From an uncultured Acinetobacter sp. (lineage in GTDB: Bacteria; Cyanobacteriota; Vampirovibrionia; Gastranaerophilales; Gastranaerophilaceae): a stretch of DNA of 64,000 nucleotides. Where the stretch lies: NCBI GenBank assembly GCA_947306495.1, contig CAMZGT010000004.1, positions 16,259 to 80,258 on the forward strand, written 5' to 3'. The notes beneath the pieces are model-generated. The model was not told where the DNA came from and did not search any database. It saw nothing but the letters and a program-made list of their open reading frames with translations. Positions 1-9,157 of the stretch are shown piece by piece (the first letter of the stretch is position 1; every line of letters starts with the position of its first letter). A program made the translations under genes and the position numbers.

Positions 1-996
1 AGCATTAAGATTTTTAATTATAGCCTCATTCGCTTTTATTTGAGCTTTATAATCAAGAGTTGTTATAATCTTATAACCGCCGTTAACGATATCGTCTTCC
101 GAGAATCCTAATTTTTGTAATTCTTTCATAACGTAATCACAAAAATATGGAGCTTTGTTTGTTGCGTACATAACAGGCATTGTCGAAAGCTTTATCGGCT
201 CTTTTTTAGCTTTTTCATAGGTTTCTTTGTTGATATACCTCATTTTGTACATTCTTAATAAAACTTGATTCCTGCGTTTTTCAGCAAGTTTTATATTGTT
301 ATATGGAGAATATACAGAAGGTGCTTGAGGCAAACCTGCAATTAAAGCCATCTCCGGCAAAGTTAATTCATTTAAATTTTTATTAAAATATATTCTTGCA
401 GCACCTTTTACTCCATATGCACCTGAACCCAAATATACGTTATTCAAATACATTTCCAAAATTTTGTCCTTGGAAATAGTTTTTTCAATCTGAGCAGCAA
501 CTTGCAGTTCTTTGATTTTTCTAGTAAAAGTTCTTTCGTTCGACAAGAACAAAATTCTTGATAATTGCTGAGTTATTGTGCTCGCACCTTGCACAACCTT
601 ACCTGCAAGAGCATTTGCAACCATAGAACGCACAAGACCAAACATGTCATAACCTGAATGTTTATAAAAATTCTTATCTTCGGTAGCAATGAGTGCTTTA
701 ACCAATTGTTCCGGCACTTCTTTTAACTCTACATTAGAATATGTATATGCAGCAAAAGTTTTGATAATTTGACCGTCACCTGCACAAAAAGTTGTTACAA
801 TATTGGGTTTAAGTGAATTTAAATTTTTAATCGGAGGCAATGACATCAAATAGAGCTTGAAAGCTATCATGCCTGCCAACACTACGCCAAGAGCAAATAC
901 AACTGCCGTTGTAATAAATCCGACAGCAGGATTGTCCACATTAACCCTCTTGTAACTTCCTCTCTTCCTATTTCTAGGAATACTGTAATTTCCCAT
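1..996 (-). CDS. Penicillin-binding protein 1A, N-terminal part (runs off the window)
   Basis: Class A penicillin-binding protein; 332 codons are visible and the C-terminus lies outside the window. A basic cytoplasmic tail (residues 1-20) is followed by one membrane anchor (about 25-48) and a GT51 peptidoglycan glycosyltransferase domain. The GT51 signatures EDKNFYKHSG (catalytic Glu) and GASTITQQLSR are plain to see. The family polymerises lipid II on the outer face of the inner membrane and normally carries a transpeptidase domain after the part visible here. The ATG at 996 has an AAGGAG ribosome site 6 nt upstream. Several bifunctional PBPs share this N-terminal layout, so 1A versus 1B/2A cannot be decided. 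Confidence 0.9.
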   Translation of the reverse strand, partial: MGNYSIPRNRKRGSYKRVNVDNPAVGFITTAVVFALGVVLAGMIAFKLYLMSLPPIKNLNSLKPNIVTTFCAGDGQIIKTFAAYTYSNVELKEVPEQLVKALIATEDKNFYKHSGYDMFGLVRSMVANALAGKVVQGASTITQQLSRILFLSNERTFTRKIKELQVAAQIEKTISKDKILEMYLNNVYLGSGAYGVKGAARIYFNKNLNELTLPEMALIAGLPQAPSVYSPYNNIKLAEKRRNQVLLRMYKMRYINKETYEKAKKEPIKLSTMPVMYATNKAPYFCDYVMKELQKLGFSEDDIVNGGYKIITTLDYKAQIKANEAIIKNLNA

Positions 997-1107
997 TTTT
1001 TACTCCTTGTATACAATACACCGTATTTCTTGACCAAAAATATTTTGTAAGTATATTGTTATTAATATTCTATCAGATAAATAATATAGTGGTGCAATTT
1101 TAGAATA

Positions 1108-1500
1108 ATGTTAAGTTTTTTGACAATTTTAAAAAATGAAATATTGTCATACTTTGTTCCCGAAAGAATGGAGTATAAAATTACAGGTAAATGCTTAAAA
1201 TGCGGGAAATGCTGTCGTTATATGTACAGCTTTGACACTTATACGACTACTGACTTTAAAATTATGCAATTCTTGTTTCCTTCATACAGAAGATTTTATA
1301 TAAGAGGAAAAGATGAAGAAGGAAACCTCGTTTTTGCTTGTAAATACGTTACAGATGAAGGCTTATGCTCAGTTTATGATAAAAGGTTGAGAATGTGCCG
1401 AAACTATCCCGCAAAAAAAATCACGTACCAAGGAAAATTACATGAAGGATGCGGGTATAAGATTGAAGACAAAAGTTTTAAAACATATTTAAAGAAGTAA
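1108..1500 (+). CDS. YkgJ-family cysteine-cluster protein (130 aa)
   Basis: Small cytosolic protein with the CxxCGKCC cluster near residues 29-36 and further cysteines in CKYVTDEGLC-x8-RMCRNYP, ending in a Gly-Cys-Gly segment. This is the YkgJ/CxxCxxCC zinc- or iron-chelating domain family, whose biochemical role is not settled. No signal peptide is visible. The gene sits alone, divergent from the PBP gene and 98 bp upstream of tyrS. A second family member lies at 22559-23017. Family assignment is firm; function is unknown. Confidence 0.8.
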   Translation: MLSFLTILKNEILSYFVPERMEYKITGKCLKCGKCCRYMYSFDTYTTTDFKIMQFLFPSYRRFYIRGKDEEGNLVFACKYVTDEGLCSVYDKRLRMCRNYPAKKITYQGKLHEGCGYKIEDKSFKTYLKK

Positions 1501-1560
1501 TTACCCGGTATTATTTTGATACTGCAAATAGCATATTATACGCCCCCGTTTTTTGTGTTA

Positions 1561-1575
1561 GTATTAAATTAATAC
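1561..1575. promoter_or_regulatory. Small palindrome upstream of tyrS
   Basis: GTATTAAATTAATAC is a perfect dyad (7-bp arms around one A) ending 23 nt before the tyrS start, just upstream of its ribosome site. It could be an operator or simply AT-rich sequence in the leader; nothing else supports a role. Confidence 0.2.
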
Positions 1576-1598
1576 ACTAAAGCAAAAAAGGAGATAAA

Positions 1599-2822
1599 AT
1601 GAATATTTTTGAAGAGCTTCAGGCAAGAGGGTTAATAGCACAAGTAACCGATAATGACGAAATCAGGGAGCTTATTAATAACGGAGGCGCAAGATTTTAT
1701 ATAGGATTTGACCCAACTGCTGATTCCCTTCATGTAGGTCATTTTATGGCTCTTTGTTTAATGAAAAGGCTTCAGATGGCAGGCAATAAACCTGTTGTAT
1801 TAATCGGAGGCGGTACAGGATACATAGGAGATCCCTCAGGACGTTCTGATATGCGTTCTATGATGACTCCGGAAACTATCCAACACAACTGTAACTGTTT
1901 CAAAAAACAAATGGAAAGATTTATTGAATTTGGCGAAGATAAAGCTATAATGGTTAATAACGCCGACTGGTTACTAAAACTTAACTATATAGATTTGCTA
2001 AGGGAAGTTGGTGCTTGCTTTTCCGTTAACAACATGCTAAGAGCCGAATGTTACAAACAAAGAATGGAAAAAGGTTTAAGTTTTTTAGAATTTAATTATA
2101 TGATTATGCAGGCATTTGACTTTTATCATTTGCATCAAAATTATGGCTGCAATATGCAGTTTGGCGGCGATGACCAATGGAGCAACATGCTAGCAGGAAC
2201 TGAATTAATTCGAAAGAAAACAGGAGATGATGCCTATGCTATGACAATAACACTTCTTATGAACAGCGAAGGCAAGAAAATGGGTAAAACGGCTAAAGGT
2301 GCTGTTTGGCTTGACCCTAATAAAACCTCACCGTTTGAATTCTATCAATACTGGAGAAACGTTGATGATGCAGATGTTATGAAGTGTATAAAAATGCTTA
2401 CATTCCTTCCTATGGATAAAATTTATGAAATGGAAGTGTGGGAAAACAGCAGAATCAATGAAAAGAAAGAAATTTTAGCATACGAATTAACTGAACTGGT
2501 TCATGGTAAAGATGAGGCAGATAAAGCAAAAGCTGCTGCATATGCTCTTTTCTCCGGCTCCGGAGATAGCGAAAACATGCCAACAACAGAGTTTTTGCAA
2601 GAAGATTTGTTTGATGACAAGATTAGTGTCGTTAATCTGGTTGTAAAATGTGGCTTTGCTTCAAGCAAAGGTGAAGCAAAAAGATTAATTCAACAAGGCG
2701 GAATCAGCGTAAACGATAAAGTAATAAATGCATTAGATACGGTGTTTACCAAATCAGAACTTCAAGACGGCTTAAAGATTCGCAAAGGAAAAAAACATTT
2801 CCACAAAGCTGTATTGGGTTAA
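1599..2822 (+). CDS. tyrS: Tyrosyl-tRNA synthetase
   Basis: Class I aminoacyl-tRNA synthetase that charges tRNA-Tyr. The HIGH-type motif is HVGH at residues 45-48, the KMSKS-type motif is KMGKT at about 228-232, and the tyrosine-site segment FGGDDQWSN is present. Residues about 340-407 form an S4-like RNA-binding domain (SSKGEAKRLIQQGGISVN). Length 407 aa is normal for bacterial TyrRS. The start is set by AAAGGAG five nt before the ATG. No T-box-like leader is seen. The histidine kinase gene follows after 55 bp but appears to have its own promoter. Confidence 0.97.
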   Translation: MNIFEELQARGLIAQVTDNDEIRELINNGGARFYIGFDPTADSLHVGHFMALCLMKRLQMAGNKPVVLIGGGTGYIGDPSGRSDMRSMMTPETIQHNCNCFKKQMERFIEFGEDKAIMVNNADWLLKLNYIDLLREVGACFSVNNMLRAECYKQRMEKGLSFLEFNYMIMQAFDFYHLHQNYGCNMQFGGDDQWSNMLAGTELIRKKTGDDAYAMTITLLMNSEGKKMGKTAKGAVWLDPNKTSPFEFYQYWRNVDDADVMKCIKMLTFLPMDKIYEMEVWENSRINEKKEILAYELTELVHGKDEADKAKAAAYALFSGSGDSENMPTTEFLQEDLFDDKISVVNLVVKCGFASSKGEAKRLIQQGGISVNDKVINALDTVFTKSELQDGLKIRKGKKHFHKAVLG

Positions 2823-2842
2823 GTGATTATATATTGCTATGC

Positions 2843-2871
2843 TTGATACATTATCCATCTGGTAATATAAT
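2843..2871 (+). promoter_or_regulatory. Promoter giving a leaderless histidine kinase mRNA
   Basis: TTGATA (2843-2848), a 17-nt spacer and TATAAT (2866-2871) form a near-consensus sigma-70 promoter. The ATG of the kinase at 2878 begins only 6 nt after the -10 box and has no Shine-Dalgarno sequence, so transcription should start at or next to the start codon. Confidence 0.65.
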
Positions 2872-2877
2872 ATTAAT

Positions 2878-4539
2878 ATGGGGAAGTTTGATTTACTAAA
2901 CAAGTTTAACACCGCTGTCATAGTATTGGATGAAAACAAGCAAGTTGTTTTTCGCAACAATGTTTTTAAACGCATTTTCAGTGATTTTGATGATATAAAA
3001 AAATTTTCACACAAATTGTATTACGACGTATATGCACTGGTAAGCAATGATTTAAGTGTACATTCACCTATTTTACAAGCAATAGAATCCAAAGAAGATT
3101 TTTCTGCACACGTTATGTACCAAACATCAAGCAACGACTATTTCTACTACGATATAAATGCTACAAAAAGGGGGAAATATACAATAATAGTTTTTTCAGA
3201 TGTTACTGCAAAAATAAACCTTGAGAATATGGCAAAAAGAAATTCTGTATTGCAAACTAAAACAGCATTTCTGGAAGAAGAAAATAAAAACTTGTCAAAA
3301 ATAAAACTGCAAGCACAATCGCAAGCTATGAAACTTCTTTTGTTGAATAATATATCAAATATTATTCGAGAATCCATAGATACATCTGTTATTCTCACAT
3401 CAGCCCTTCAGGAACTTTCTCAGATGTTTGCCGCATTTAGAGGATACTATGCAGCCGTAAATAAAGATGCAGATTTTATAATTAAAGAATCTTTGGCTAA
3501 AGAAGATATCGGAAAAATTATTTCATTCGACAAAGATGTAAGTGAATATATAAATAAAGCAAAAGTATCATGTCTTACATGCAGAAAAGAATACCTTGAA
3601 GCAGAACCGTTTAAAGAAAATGTTCAAAGAATTGTTCTTCCGATTTACCATCTAGCTCAGAAAATCGGAATAATTGTACTTTCTACAAAACAAAAAATCA
3701 GACTGGATGACACATTAGAAGTCCTTGACGGAGTTTCCTCACAACTTGGAAATGCAATTATACAAGCCGAACTGTATAAAAAAAACGCTCAAATGGTACA
3801 GGACTTGAGGAAAGCTCTTAAAGAACTGCAAGAAACACAGTTGCAATTAATTAATTCTGAAAAAATGGCTTCTTTGGGTCAATTGGTTGCCGGAGTGGCA
3901 CACGAGATAAATACTCCGGTTGCATCAATAAAATCAAATAATGAAATAACTAAGAAACTTATAAGCCAAATAACAGACCCTGATACGGCAGATTTATTAA
4001 AAGAACTTAACGATATTGATACAGAAGCAATAGCAAGAATAAACAGACTTGTTATTTCCCTGCGCAAATTTGTTCGCTTGGATGAAGCAGAACTTCAAGA
4101 AGCAGATATAAACAAAGAAATCGATTTAACTTTAGATCTTATACGTCATGAAACAAAAAATGTAATAGAAATAATAAAGCACTATGGAGATATTCCTCCT
4201 ATAAAATGTTATCCAAACATGTTAAATCAAGTCTTCATGAATATCCTTGTAAATGCAACCCACGCAATAAAAGAAAGCGGAAAATCCTGTGGCACAATAA
4301 CTATTGACACAGATTTTGAAAATAACAACTTAATCGTAAAAATAAAAGACGACGGCTGCGGAATTAAAGAACCATCCAAGATTTTTGATGCAGGATACAC
4401 CACAAAAGGAGTTGGGGTTGGAACCGGCTTAGGACTTGCAATTTCGCACAAGATAATTGAAAAACATAAGGGAAAAATTAATGTCAAAACAAAAGTTGGC
4501 ATAGGCAGCGAGTTCTATATTACTATCCCTAGTGAGTAG
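2878..4539 (+). CDS. Cytoplasmic sensor histidine kinase (PAS-like, GAF-like, HisKA, HATPase_c)
   Basis: 553-aa histidine kinase with no membrane segment. Residues about 1-120 look PAS-like, a coiled coil follows (about 120-150), then a GAF-like region (about 155-300) that includes CLTCRKEYLEAE. A second helix leads into the dimerisation domain with the H-box GVAHEINTP (His about 342). The catalytic domain carries an N-box (NQVFMNILVNATHAI, near 452), G1 DDGCGI and G2 GVGTGLGLAIS. H-box and catalytic motifs are intact, so it should autophosphorylate and pass phosphate to a partner. No response regulator gene is in the window, making it an orphan kinase here. The ligand or signal is unknown. 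Confidence 0.92.
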   Translation: MGKFDLLNKFNTAVIVLDENKQVVFRNNVFKRIFSDFDDIKKFSHKLYYDVYALVSNDLSVHSPILQAIESKEDFSAHVMYQTSSNDYFYYDINATKRGKYTIIVFSDVTAKINLENMAKRNSVLQTKTAFLEEENKNLSKIKLQAQSQAMKLLLLNNISNIIRESIDTSVILTSALQELSQMFAAFRGYYAAVNKDADFIIKESLAKEDIGKIISFDKDVSEYINKAKVSCLTCRKEYLEAEPFKENVQRIVLPIYHLAQKIGIIVLSTKQKIRLDDTLEVLDGVSSQLGNAIIQAELYKKNAQMVQDLRKALKELQETQLQLINSEKMASLGQLVAGVAHEINTPVASIKSNNEITKKLISQITDPDTADLLKELNDIDTEAIARINRLVISLRKFVRLDEAELQEADINKEIDLTLDLIRHETKNVIEIIKHYGDIPPIKCYPNMLNQVFMNILVNATHAIKESGKSCGTITIDTDFENNNLIVKIKDDGCGIKEPSKIFDAGYTTKGVGVGTGLGLAISHKIIEKHKGKINVKTKVGIGSEFYITIPSE

Positions 4540-4749
4540 CATATATTAAGAAAGATTAAGCCGTACAATTCATTCGCCAATGAGGTTTTTGCCGATTAAA
4601 AGTAATCTGAAGATAAAATTTTGTAAAAATATCCAACTTACCAAACAAAAAAATGCAAAAATATGTTATATTGATATTACTGAGAATAAGTGTAAATTTT
4701 ACCCTTATCGACAAAATGTAACAAAAAATTTACAAAACGAAAAAAAAAA

Positions 4750-4780
4750 GCAATTTTCAAAATAAAGAAAACTTTATATA
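4750..4780 (+). promoter_or_regulatory. GCAATTTT-class promoter of the HEAT-repeat gene
   Basis: GCAATTTT (4750-4757), 17 nt, then TATATA (4775-4780), preceded by TAACAAA and TTTACAAA boxes at about 4719-4737. It is one copy of a motif that recurs at 20240, 26138, 52578, 59727 and 62363. The rest of the 289-bp gap 4540-4828 shows nothing else: a 61-codon open frame inside it has no ribosome site and overlaps these elements. Confidence 0.5.
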
Positions 4781-4828
4781 ACTGTGTAGAAGTTAGATAA
4801 TCCATGTTTACATTCGGAGGTAAAGTGT

Positions 4829-5686
4829 ATGACAATTACAGTAAACAGTAAAAAGAAACAAGTTAAGAAAACTTTTCAAGAATTAATCAATGACCTTATG
4901 GGTTCAAGTTCTGAAAAAGTTAGATATAACGCGGCCCGTGTCTTGGGAGAAATGGGAGATTCTAAAGCTGTTGAACCATTAATTAATGTTCTTAAAAATG
5001 ACAAGAACGGTTCGGTTCGTCTTTATGCAGCACGTGCATTAGGAGAATTAGGTGATTCTAAAGCAACAGAACATTTAATTGAATCATTACGCGAAGACAG
5101 AAACGTTGACGTAAGAGTTCGTGCAGCGCGTGCATTAGGTCGTTTAGGCGGTAAAATTGTTGTTGAACCTTTGGTTGAAGCTTTAAATGATGAGAATTCA
5201 CAGGTTTGTATTACAGCAACAGATGCTCTTATTGAAATCGGCGATGTTGCAACAGACGCCCTGATGAAATCCTTAGACCACGAAAAAGTTAATGTAAGAT
5301 GTGATGCAACTCGTGCATTAGGTGAAATCGGTAATCCAAAATGTGTTGATAAGATTATTAACATGTTATATGACGAATGGGTTAACGTAAGAATTTATGC
5401 GGTAACATCTTTAGGCAAATTAAATGACAAAAAAGCTGTTCCTGCACTAATTGACGTCATGAAAAATCGTTCTGAAAATGATTTAGTAAGAGCTGGTGCG
5501 GCTGCTGCATTGGGCGTTTTAAGAGATCAAAGAGCCCTTCTGCCTTTGAGAGAACTTATTATGGAAGCAGAAGAACTTGGTGAACTTGAAGATACCGCTC
5601 TAAAATCATTTAAGAAAATTATGGCAGCTAACTGGCAAGCTATTCCGGGTGCAACACAACAACAAAAGAAACCCGCAACTGTTTAG
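4829..5686 (+). CDS. HEAT-repeat protein (285 aa)
   Basis: The protein is almost wholly made of about eight HEAT/PBS-lyase-type repeats of about 31 residues, each with the pattern VRxxAARALGELGDxKAxEPLIxxL. No enzymatic motif and no signal peptide are visible. Such repeats form superhelical scaffolds for protein-protein contacts; cyanobacterial relatives include phycobilin lyases, but no catalytic evidence exists here. The start is supported by GGAGG 8 nt upstream. It is monocistronic, with the GCAATTTT-class promoter ahead and a strong terminator behind. The partner is unknown. Confidence 0.85.
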   Translation: MTITVNSKKKQVKKTFQELINDLMGSSSEKVRYNAARVLGEMGDSKAVEPLINVLKNDKNGSVRLYAARALGELGDSKATEHLIESLREDRNVDVRVRAARALGRLGGKIVVEPLVEALNDENSQVCITATDALIEIGDVATDALMKSLDHEKVNVRCDATRALGEIGNPKCVDKIINMLYDEWVNVRIYAVTSLGKLNDKKAVPALIDVMKNRSENDLVRAGAAAALGVLRDQRALLPLRELIMEAEELGELEDTALKSFKKIMAANWQAIPGATQQQKKPATV

Positions 5687-5714
5687 CCGGAAAAATAATT
5701 TTAATATAAAAAAA

Positions 5715-5734
5715 AGAACTCTTTCTAGAGTTCT
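5715..5734. terminator. Bidirectional terminator between HEAT-repeat and MDR genes
   Basis: AGAACTCT (5715-5722), loop TTCT, AGAGTTCT (5727-5734), flanked by an A-run on the left and a T-run on the right. It can serve both convergent genes. Confidence 0.85.
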
Positions 5735-5744
5735 TTTTTATTAA

Positions 5745-6719
5745 CTACATTTTCACTAAAATCTTTATTGTATCTTTCAGTTTATTTGCTTCAAACGCTT
5801 CTATAGCTTTGTCTATTGTATAAATTTTTGATATCATTCGTGAAAAATCTATTCTGTTGTTTTCAAGCAATCTGAGCGCAGGGGGAAATTGTCCGCAGCG
5901 AGAACCGAGAACTGTAATTTCGTCAATAACAATCGGCGCAAGATTCAACTCTTTACCGGTAGCAACAGTACTCTTTAAAACAAGCGTTCCCCTTGGCTTG
6001 GTCAACGCCATTGAGGTTTCAAATCCACTGGCAGTACCCGTTGCTTCCACAACCACATCATAAATTTTTTGAGGTATAAATTCATGCAAAAGCTGAGTTT
6101 TTAAACCTTGAGCTTGAGCTATTTCCAATTTATTTTGGTGCTTTCCGACCAAAAGGACATCAACATTCTGTGCATGTAAAGCTAAAGCTGTTGTTAAACC
6201 TAACTTTCCGTCTCCAAGAACTAAAACCTTAAACATTGGTTCAATGTGTAATTGTTCAGTTATTTCGCAAGCCGCTGCAAGTGGTTCAACAAAAACTGCT
6301 TGTTCATCTTTTACTTTATCAGGAACCTCGAATAACACTTTTAAAGGCATTGTCAAGTATTCGGCAAAACAACCGTCTTTTCTCCATATACCGAGTGTAT
6401 GCCTCTTAGGACAATGCCTGTAATTCTTTTTAGCACACCACTCACATGACGGGTCATCACAACCGTAACTTATTTCAGCAACAACTCTTTTTCCAAGCCA
6501 TTTACTATCTTCACGATTAGAACTGTTAACTTCCTCAACAACTCCCACAAATTCATGTCCTAATATTCCTACATATCCCATGTACCCTTTGGTAATTTCA
6601 TAATCTGTGTTACAAATTCCGGCAAGCGTGACTCTAATTAGTGCTTCGCCCTCATTGGGCTTTGGTTTCGGATAATTATTATCTAATTTTAAACCGTTAT
6701 CAAAAACGATGGCTTTCAT
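5745..6719 (-). CDS. MDR-family zinc-dependent alcohol dehydrogenase-like protein
   Basis: Medium-chain dehydrogenase/reductase of 324 aa. The N-terminal GroES-like domain has the catalytic-zinc ligand Cys in LAGICNTD, GHEFVG, and a structural-zinc cluster C-x4-C-x2-C-x7-C (CDDPSCEWCAKKNYRHCPK). The Rossmann domain carries VLVLGDGKLGLTTALALHA. The substrate cannot be read from sequence. The frame is open upstream to 6749, but the ATG at 6719 has TTAAGGAGATAAA directly before it and begins the conserved MKAIVF sequence, so this start was chosen. It lies 19 bp downstream of the UbiA-type gene on the same strand and is probably co-transcribed, suggesting action on a prenylated or isoprenoid compound (inference). 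Confidence 0.88.
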   Translation of the reverse strand: MKAIVFDNGLKLDNNYPKPKPNEGEALIRVTLAGICNTDYEITKGYMGYVGILGHEFVGVVEEVNSSNREDSKWLGKRVVAEISYGCDDPSCEWCAKKNYRHCPKRHTLGIWRKDGCFAEYLTMPLKVLFEVPDKVKDEQAVFVEPLAAACEITEQLHIEPMFKVLVLGDGKLGLTTALALHAQNVDVLLVGKHQNKLEIAQAQGLKTQLLHEFIPQKIYDVVVEATGTASGFETSMALTKPRGTLVLKSTVATGKELNLAPIVIDEITVLGSRCGQFPPALRLLENNRIDFSRMISKIYTIDKAIEAFEANKLKDTIKILVKM

Positions 6720-6738
6720 TTTTATCTCCTTAAAATTT

Positions 6739-7722
6739 TTATAAGTCACTAAGGATTATCCCCAGCGTTAATAAAATAGAGTAATACCCCATAAGATTTC
6801 TTGATTGATACATTCTTATCATGAAAGGCCAAGCTTTCATTTTTTCTAAATTTTCTCTATTTTCCATTGGAAAATGATACCATTTTTTTTCAGGAATTGA
6901 ATCCTTGTCTGTTGAATAATCCACCATTGATTTATACAAATCAACAGCAAGAGGAATCGTGAGATATGTAAGCATAAGCTGCCAATCAGCAATATCAAAA
7001 ATACATAATAATATTGGCGCAAGATACGCTAAAACTAAAAGCATTTTCAAAATAATTAATGAGTCAAGCTGAGAGTCAAATGAATTTGCAATTGTCTGAT
7101 GTCCCTCGTTTATATCATAATCAAAATCCATTACAGTATGTATATAAAGCAAAATAACTGTCATGAACATTGTCGGCAGTGACAGTATAAAGATTTCGTC
7201 AGAAACTGTTTTTGTCATAACAAAATAAACACCGCCATATAGAAGAGGTCCATATGCTAATGCAACAGCAACTTCAGACAGTTTGATTTTGGAAAGTGCA
7301 GAATAAGAAATAGCAATAATCCCTCCAAATAGCGCATAATACAGAACCGGTACTCCGCATTTTATAAAGAAAAACAGACCAATTATGCCTGCAAACCCGA
7401 GATATACAAGAGCAAGTCCCAATACTTCACCTTCACTGAGTAATCCTGATACTAAATATCTGCACTTAGTTTTTTGTGAATTATTCAGATATTCTTTTTT
7501 ATCAAATCCTACTTGCTTGATAAGTGACTTATAATCAAAATAGTCGTCAAAAATATTCGTTGCCAAATGCGCAAAGCATATTCCTAAAAGACAAAGAATA
7601 CCATAAGACACTTTTCCTGAAGAAAGTGCCGCAAAAACAAAAACCACTAACCAAGACATAATCGTCATTGGCAGTGAAAAGATTCTGGAGCACTCCATAA
7701 TTATCGCAAACTTTTTATTCAT
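6739..7722 (-). CDS. UbiA-family prenyltransferase
   Basis: Polytopic membrane protein of 327 aa with about eight hydrophobic segments. It shows the two Asp-rich Mg/prenyl-diphosphate motifs of the UbiA superfamily: NIFDDYFDY (near residues 55-63) and DFDYDINEGHQT (near 198-209). These enzymes attach an isoprenoid chain to an aromatic or other acceptor within the membrane (MenA, UbiA, chlorophyll synthase, DGGGPS and others). The sequence alone does not tell which. It is the first gene of a probable two-gene unit with the MDR dehydrogenase. No menaquinone genes are adjacent, so menA is not claimed. Confidence 0.85.
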   Translation of the reverse strand: MNKKFAIIMECSRIFSLPMTIMSWLVVFVFAALSSGKVSYGILCLLGICFAHLATNIFDDYFDYKSLIKQVGFDKKEYLNNSQKTKCRYLVSGLLSEGEVLGLALVYLGFAGIIGLFFFIKCGVPVLYYALFGGIIAISYSALSKIKLSEVAVALAYGPLLYGGVYFVMTKTVSDEIFILSLPTMFMTVILLYIHTVMDFDYDINEGHQTIANSFDSQLDSLIILKMLLVLAYLAPILLCIFDIADWQLMLTYLTIPLAVDLYKSMVDYSTDKDSIPEKKWYHFPMENRENLEKMKAWPFMIRMYQSRNLMGYYSILLTLGIILSDL

Positions 7723-7781
7723 ATGCTTATATTAGCATAAATTTATCATCTTATAAATCACTCCTAATTAGCTTAATAAAA

Positions 7782-7810
7782 TTGACTTATACGCAACTTT
7801 AGGGTTAAAT
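7782..7810 (+). promoter_or_regulatory. Promoter of trkA-trkH, leaderless start
   Basis: TTGACT (7782-7787), a 17-nt spacer and TTAAAT (7805-7810). The trkA ATG at 7817 follows after 6 nt with no ribosome-binding sequence at a usable distance, so the mRNA should begin at the start codon. Confidence 0.6.
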
Positions 7811-7816
7811 TAAGCT

Positions 7817-9157
7817 ATGAAGATTGTAATTTTTGGTGCTAATGAAATCGGTTTTATGATAGCTTCAGGCTTTTATACCGATAACGATATAACCGTAATA
7901 GATGAAGAGAAAAATAAAGTCGATTCATTTAATAAACTTGATGTTGGTTTCGTATACGGAAACGCATCCAGCATAGAAGTTTTAAAACAAGCTGATATAA
8001 AAAACGCAGATGTTTTTATTGCTTGTAATGATTCAGATGAATTAAATATCGTTGCATGTTTAACAGTAAAGCGTCTGAGCAAAGCAAAAACCCTTTGTTT
8101 TGTAAGAAAAGAGGAGTATAAGTCTTCTTTGGGAATAGCAAAAGATGCTGAATACAATGGAGATTTATATATAGATAACGTAATTTGGCCGGAAGAACTT
8201 TTAACACAAGAAATTTACAGAATAATCACAGTAGCAAAGGCTCTTGACGTAGAGAACTTTGCAGACGGAAGAGCAAGACTTCTGGAGTACAAAATCGGAA
8301 AAAATTCGGTTTTGATTAACTGTACATTAAAAAACTGTGAATTTCCGAAAGATACTCTGATTGTAGGTATTACTCGTGATGATGAGCTATTTATTCCTAA
8401 CGGTAATACTTCACTGAAAGAAGATGACAAAGTTATATTTATGGGATTGTCCCACTCATTAAATATTTTGGCAGGAAAATTCTTCCACGAAAAAGAATTT
8501 GAGAAATATATTACAATTATTGGCGGAGGCAGCGTCGGTTTAAAACTTGCAAAAAGCCTTGAAAATCTGAAATTAAAAATAAAAATAATTGAACAAAATG
8601 AAGAAAGATGTAATTTCCTTTCTCAAGAACTGAATAATGTGTTGGTCATAAACGGTGACGGTACAGATTTAGAATTACTGAACGAAGAAGATATTGCTTA
8701 TTCTGATGTAGTGGTAAGCGTAACCGATAATGATGAGAAAAACCTGCTGTGCTCATTGCTGGTAAAACAAATGGGAGCTAAACGAGTTATTTCAAGAGTA
8801 TCAAAGAATACTAACGTTTCATTATTTGAAAAAGTCGGAATAGATATTGCAATTTCTTCAAAAACTGCATCAATCAATGAGATAAAAAATAGCATTAAAG
8901 ACACTAATATCGGCATTTTAGCGACAGTAGAACAAGGCAAGGGTGAAGTTCTTAAAATAGAGATTCCTGAAACATTTGAAACAAAAAAAATTATGGAAAT
9001 GCGCTTGCCTGCTAAAGCTATTGTAGGAGTAGTACAAAGAAGAAAGAGAATAATAATTCCAAACGGTGCTACACAAATAATGGGCGGTGACAACTTGATT
9101 ATATTTACTACAAGTGAAAATGCGCCAATTATTAAAAATTTCTTTGAGGACATATAA
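7817..9157 (+). CDS. trkA: Trk potassium uptake, peripheral NAD-binding subunit TrkA
   Basis: 446-aa cytosolic regulator of a Trk/Ktr-type K+ channel, with the duplicated layout of full-length TrkA. The first RCK-N domain starts IFGANEIGFMIASGF and is followed by a TrkA-C domain to about 215. The second RCK-N has IIGGGSVGLKLAKSL (near 233), followed by a second TrkA-C. It binds NAD(H)/ATP and gates TrkH. Its TAA overlaps the ATG of trkH by one base (ATAATG), implying translational coupling. Confidence 0.95.
   Translation: MKIVIFGANEIGFMIASGFYTDNDITVIDEEKNKVDSFNKLDVGFVYGNASSIEVLKQADIKNADVFIACNDSDELNIVACLTVKRLSKAKTLCFVRKEEYKSSLGIAKDAEYNGDLYIDNVIWPEELLTQEIYRIITVAKALDVENFADGRARLLEYKIGKNSVLINCTLKNCEFPKDTLIVGITRDDELFIPNGNTSLKEDDKVIFMGLSHSLNILAGKFFHEKEFEKYITIIGGGSVGLKLAKSLENLKLKIKIIEQNEERCNFLSQELNNVLVINGDGTDLELLNEEDIAYSDVVVSVTDNDEKNLLCSLLVKQMGAKRVISRVSKNTNVSLFEKVGIDIAISSKTASINEIKNSIKDTNIGILATVEQGKGEVLKIEIPETFETKKIMEMRLPAKAIVGVVQRRKRIIIPNGATQIMGGDNLIIFTTSENAPIIKNFFEDI

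Noticed and set aside
1093..1100. GCAATTTT before the YkgJ gene at 1108
   Set aside because: It lies only 8 nt from the ATG with no downstream -10 box, so it is not a promoter of the class described.
1500..1598. T-box or riboswitch ahead of tyrS (and aspS)
   Set aside because: The leaders are under 100 nt, show no specifier loop or T-box motif and no antiterminator hairpin.
4580..4765. 61-codon open frame upstream of the HEAT-repeat gene
   Set aside because: No ribosome site, low-complexity Lys/Asn composition, and it contains the TTACAAA boxes and GCAATTTT promoter element of the next gene.
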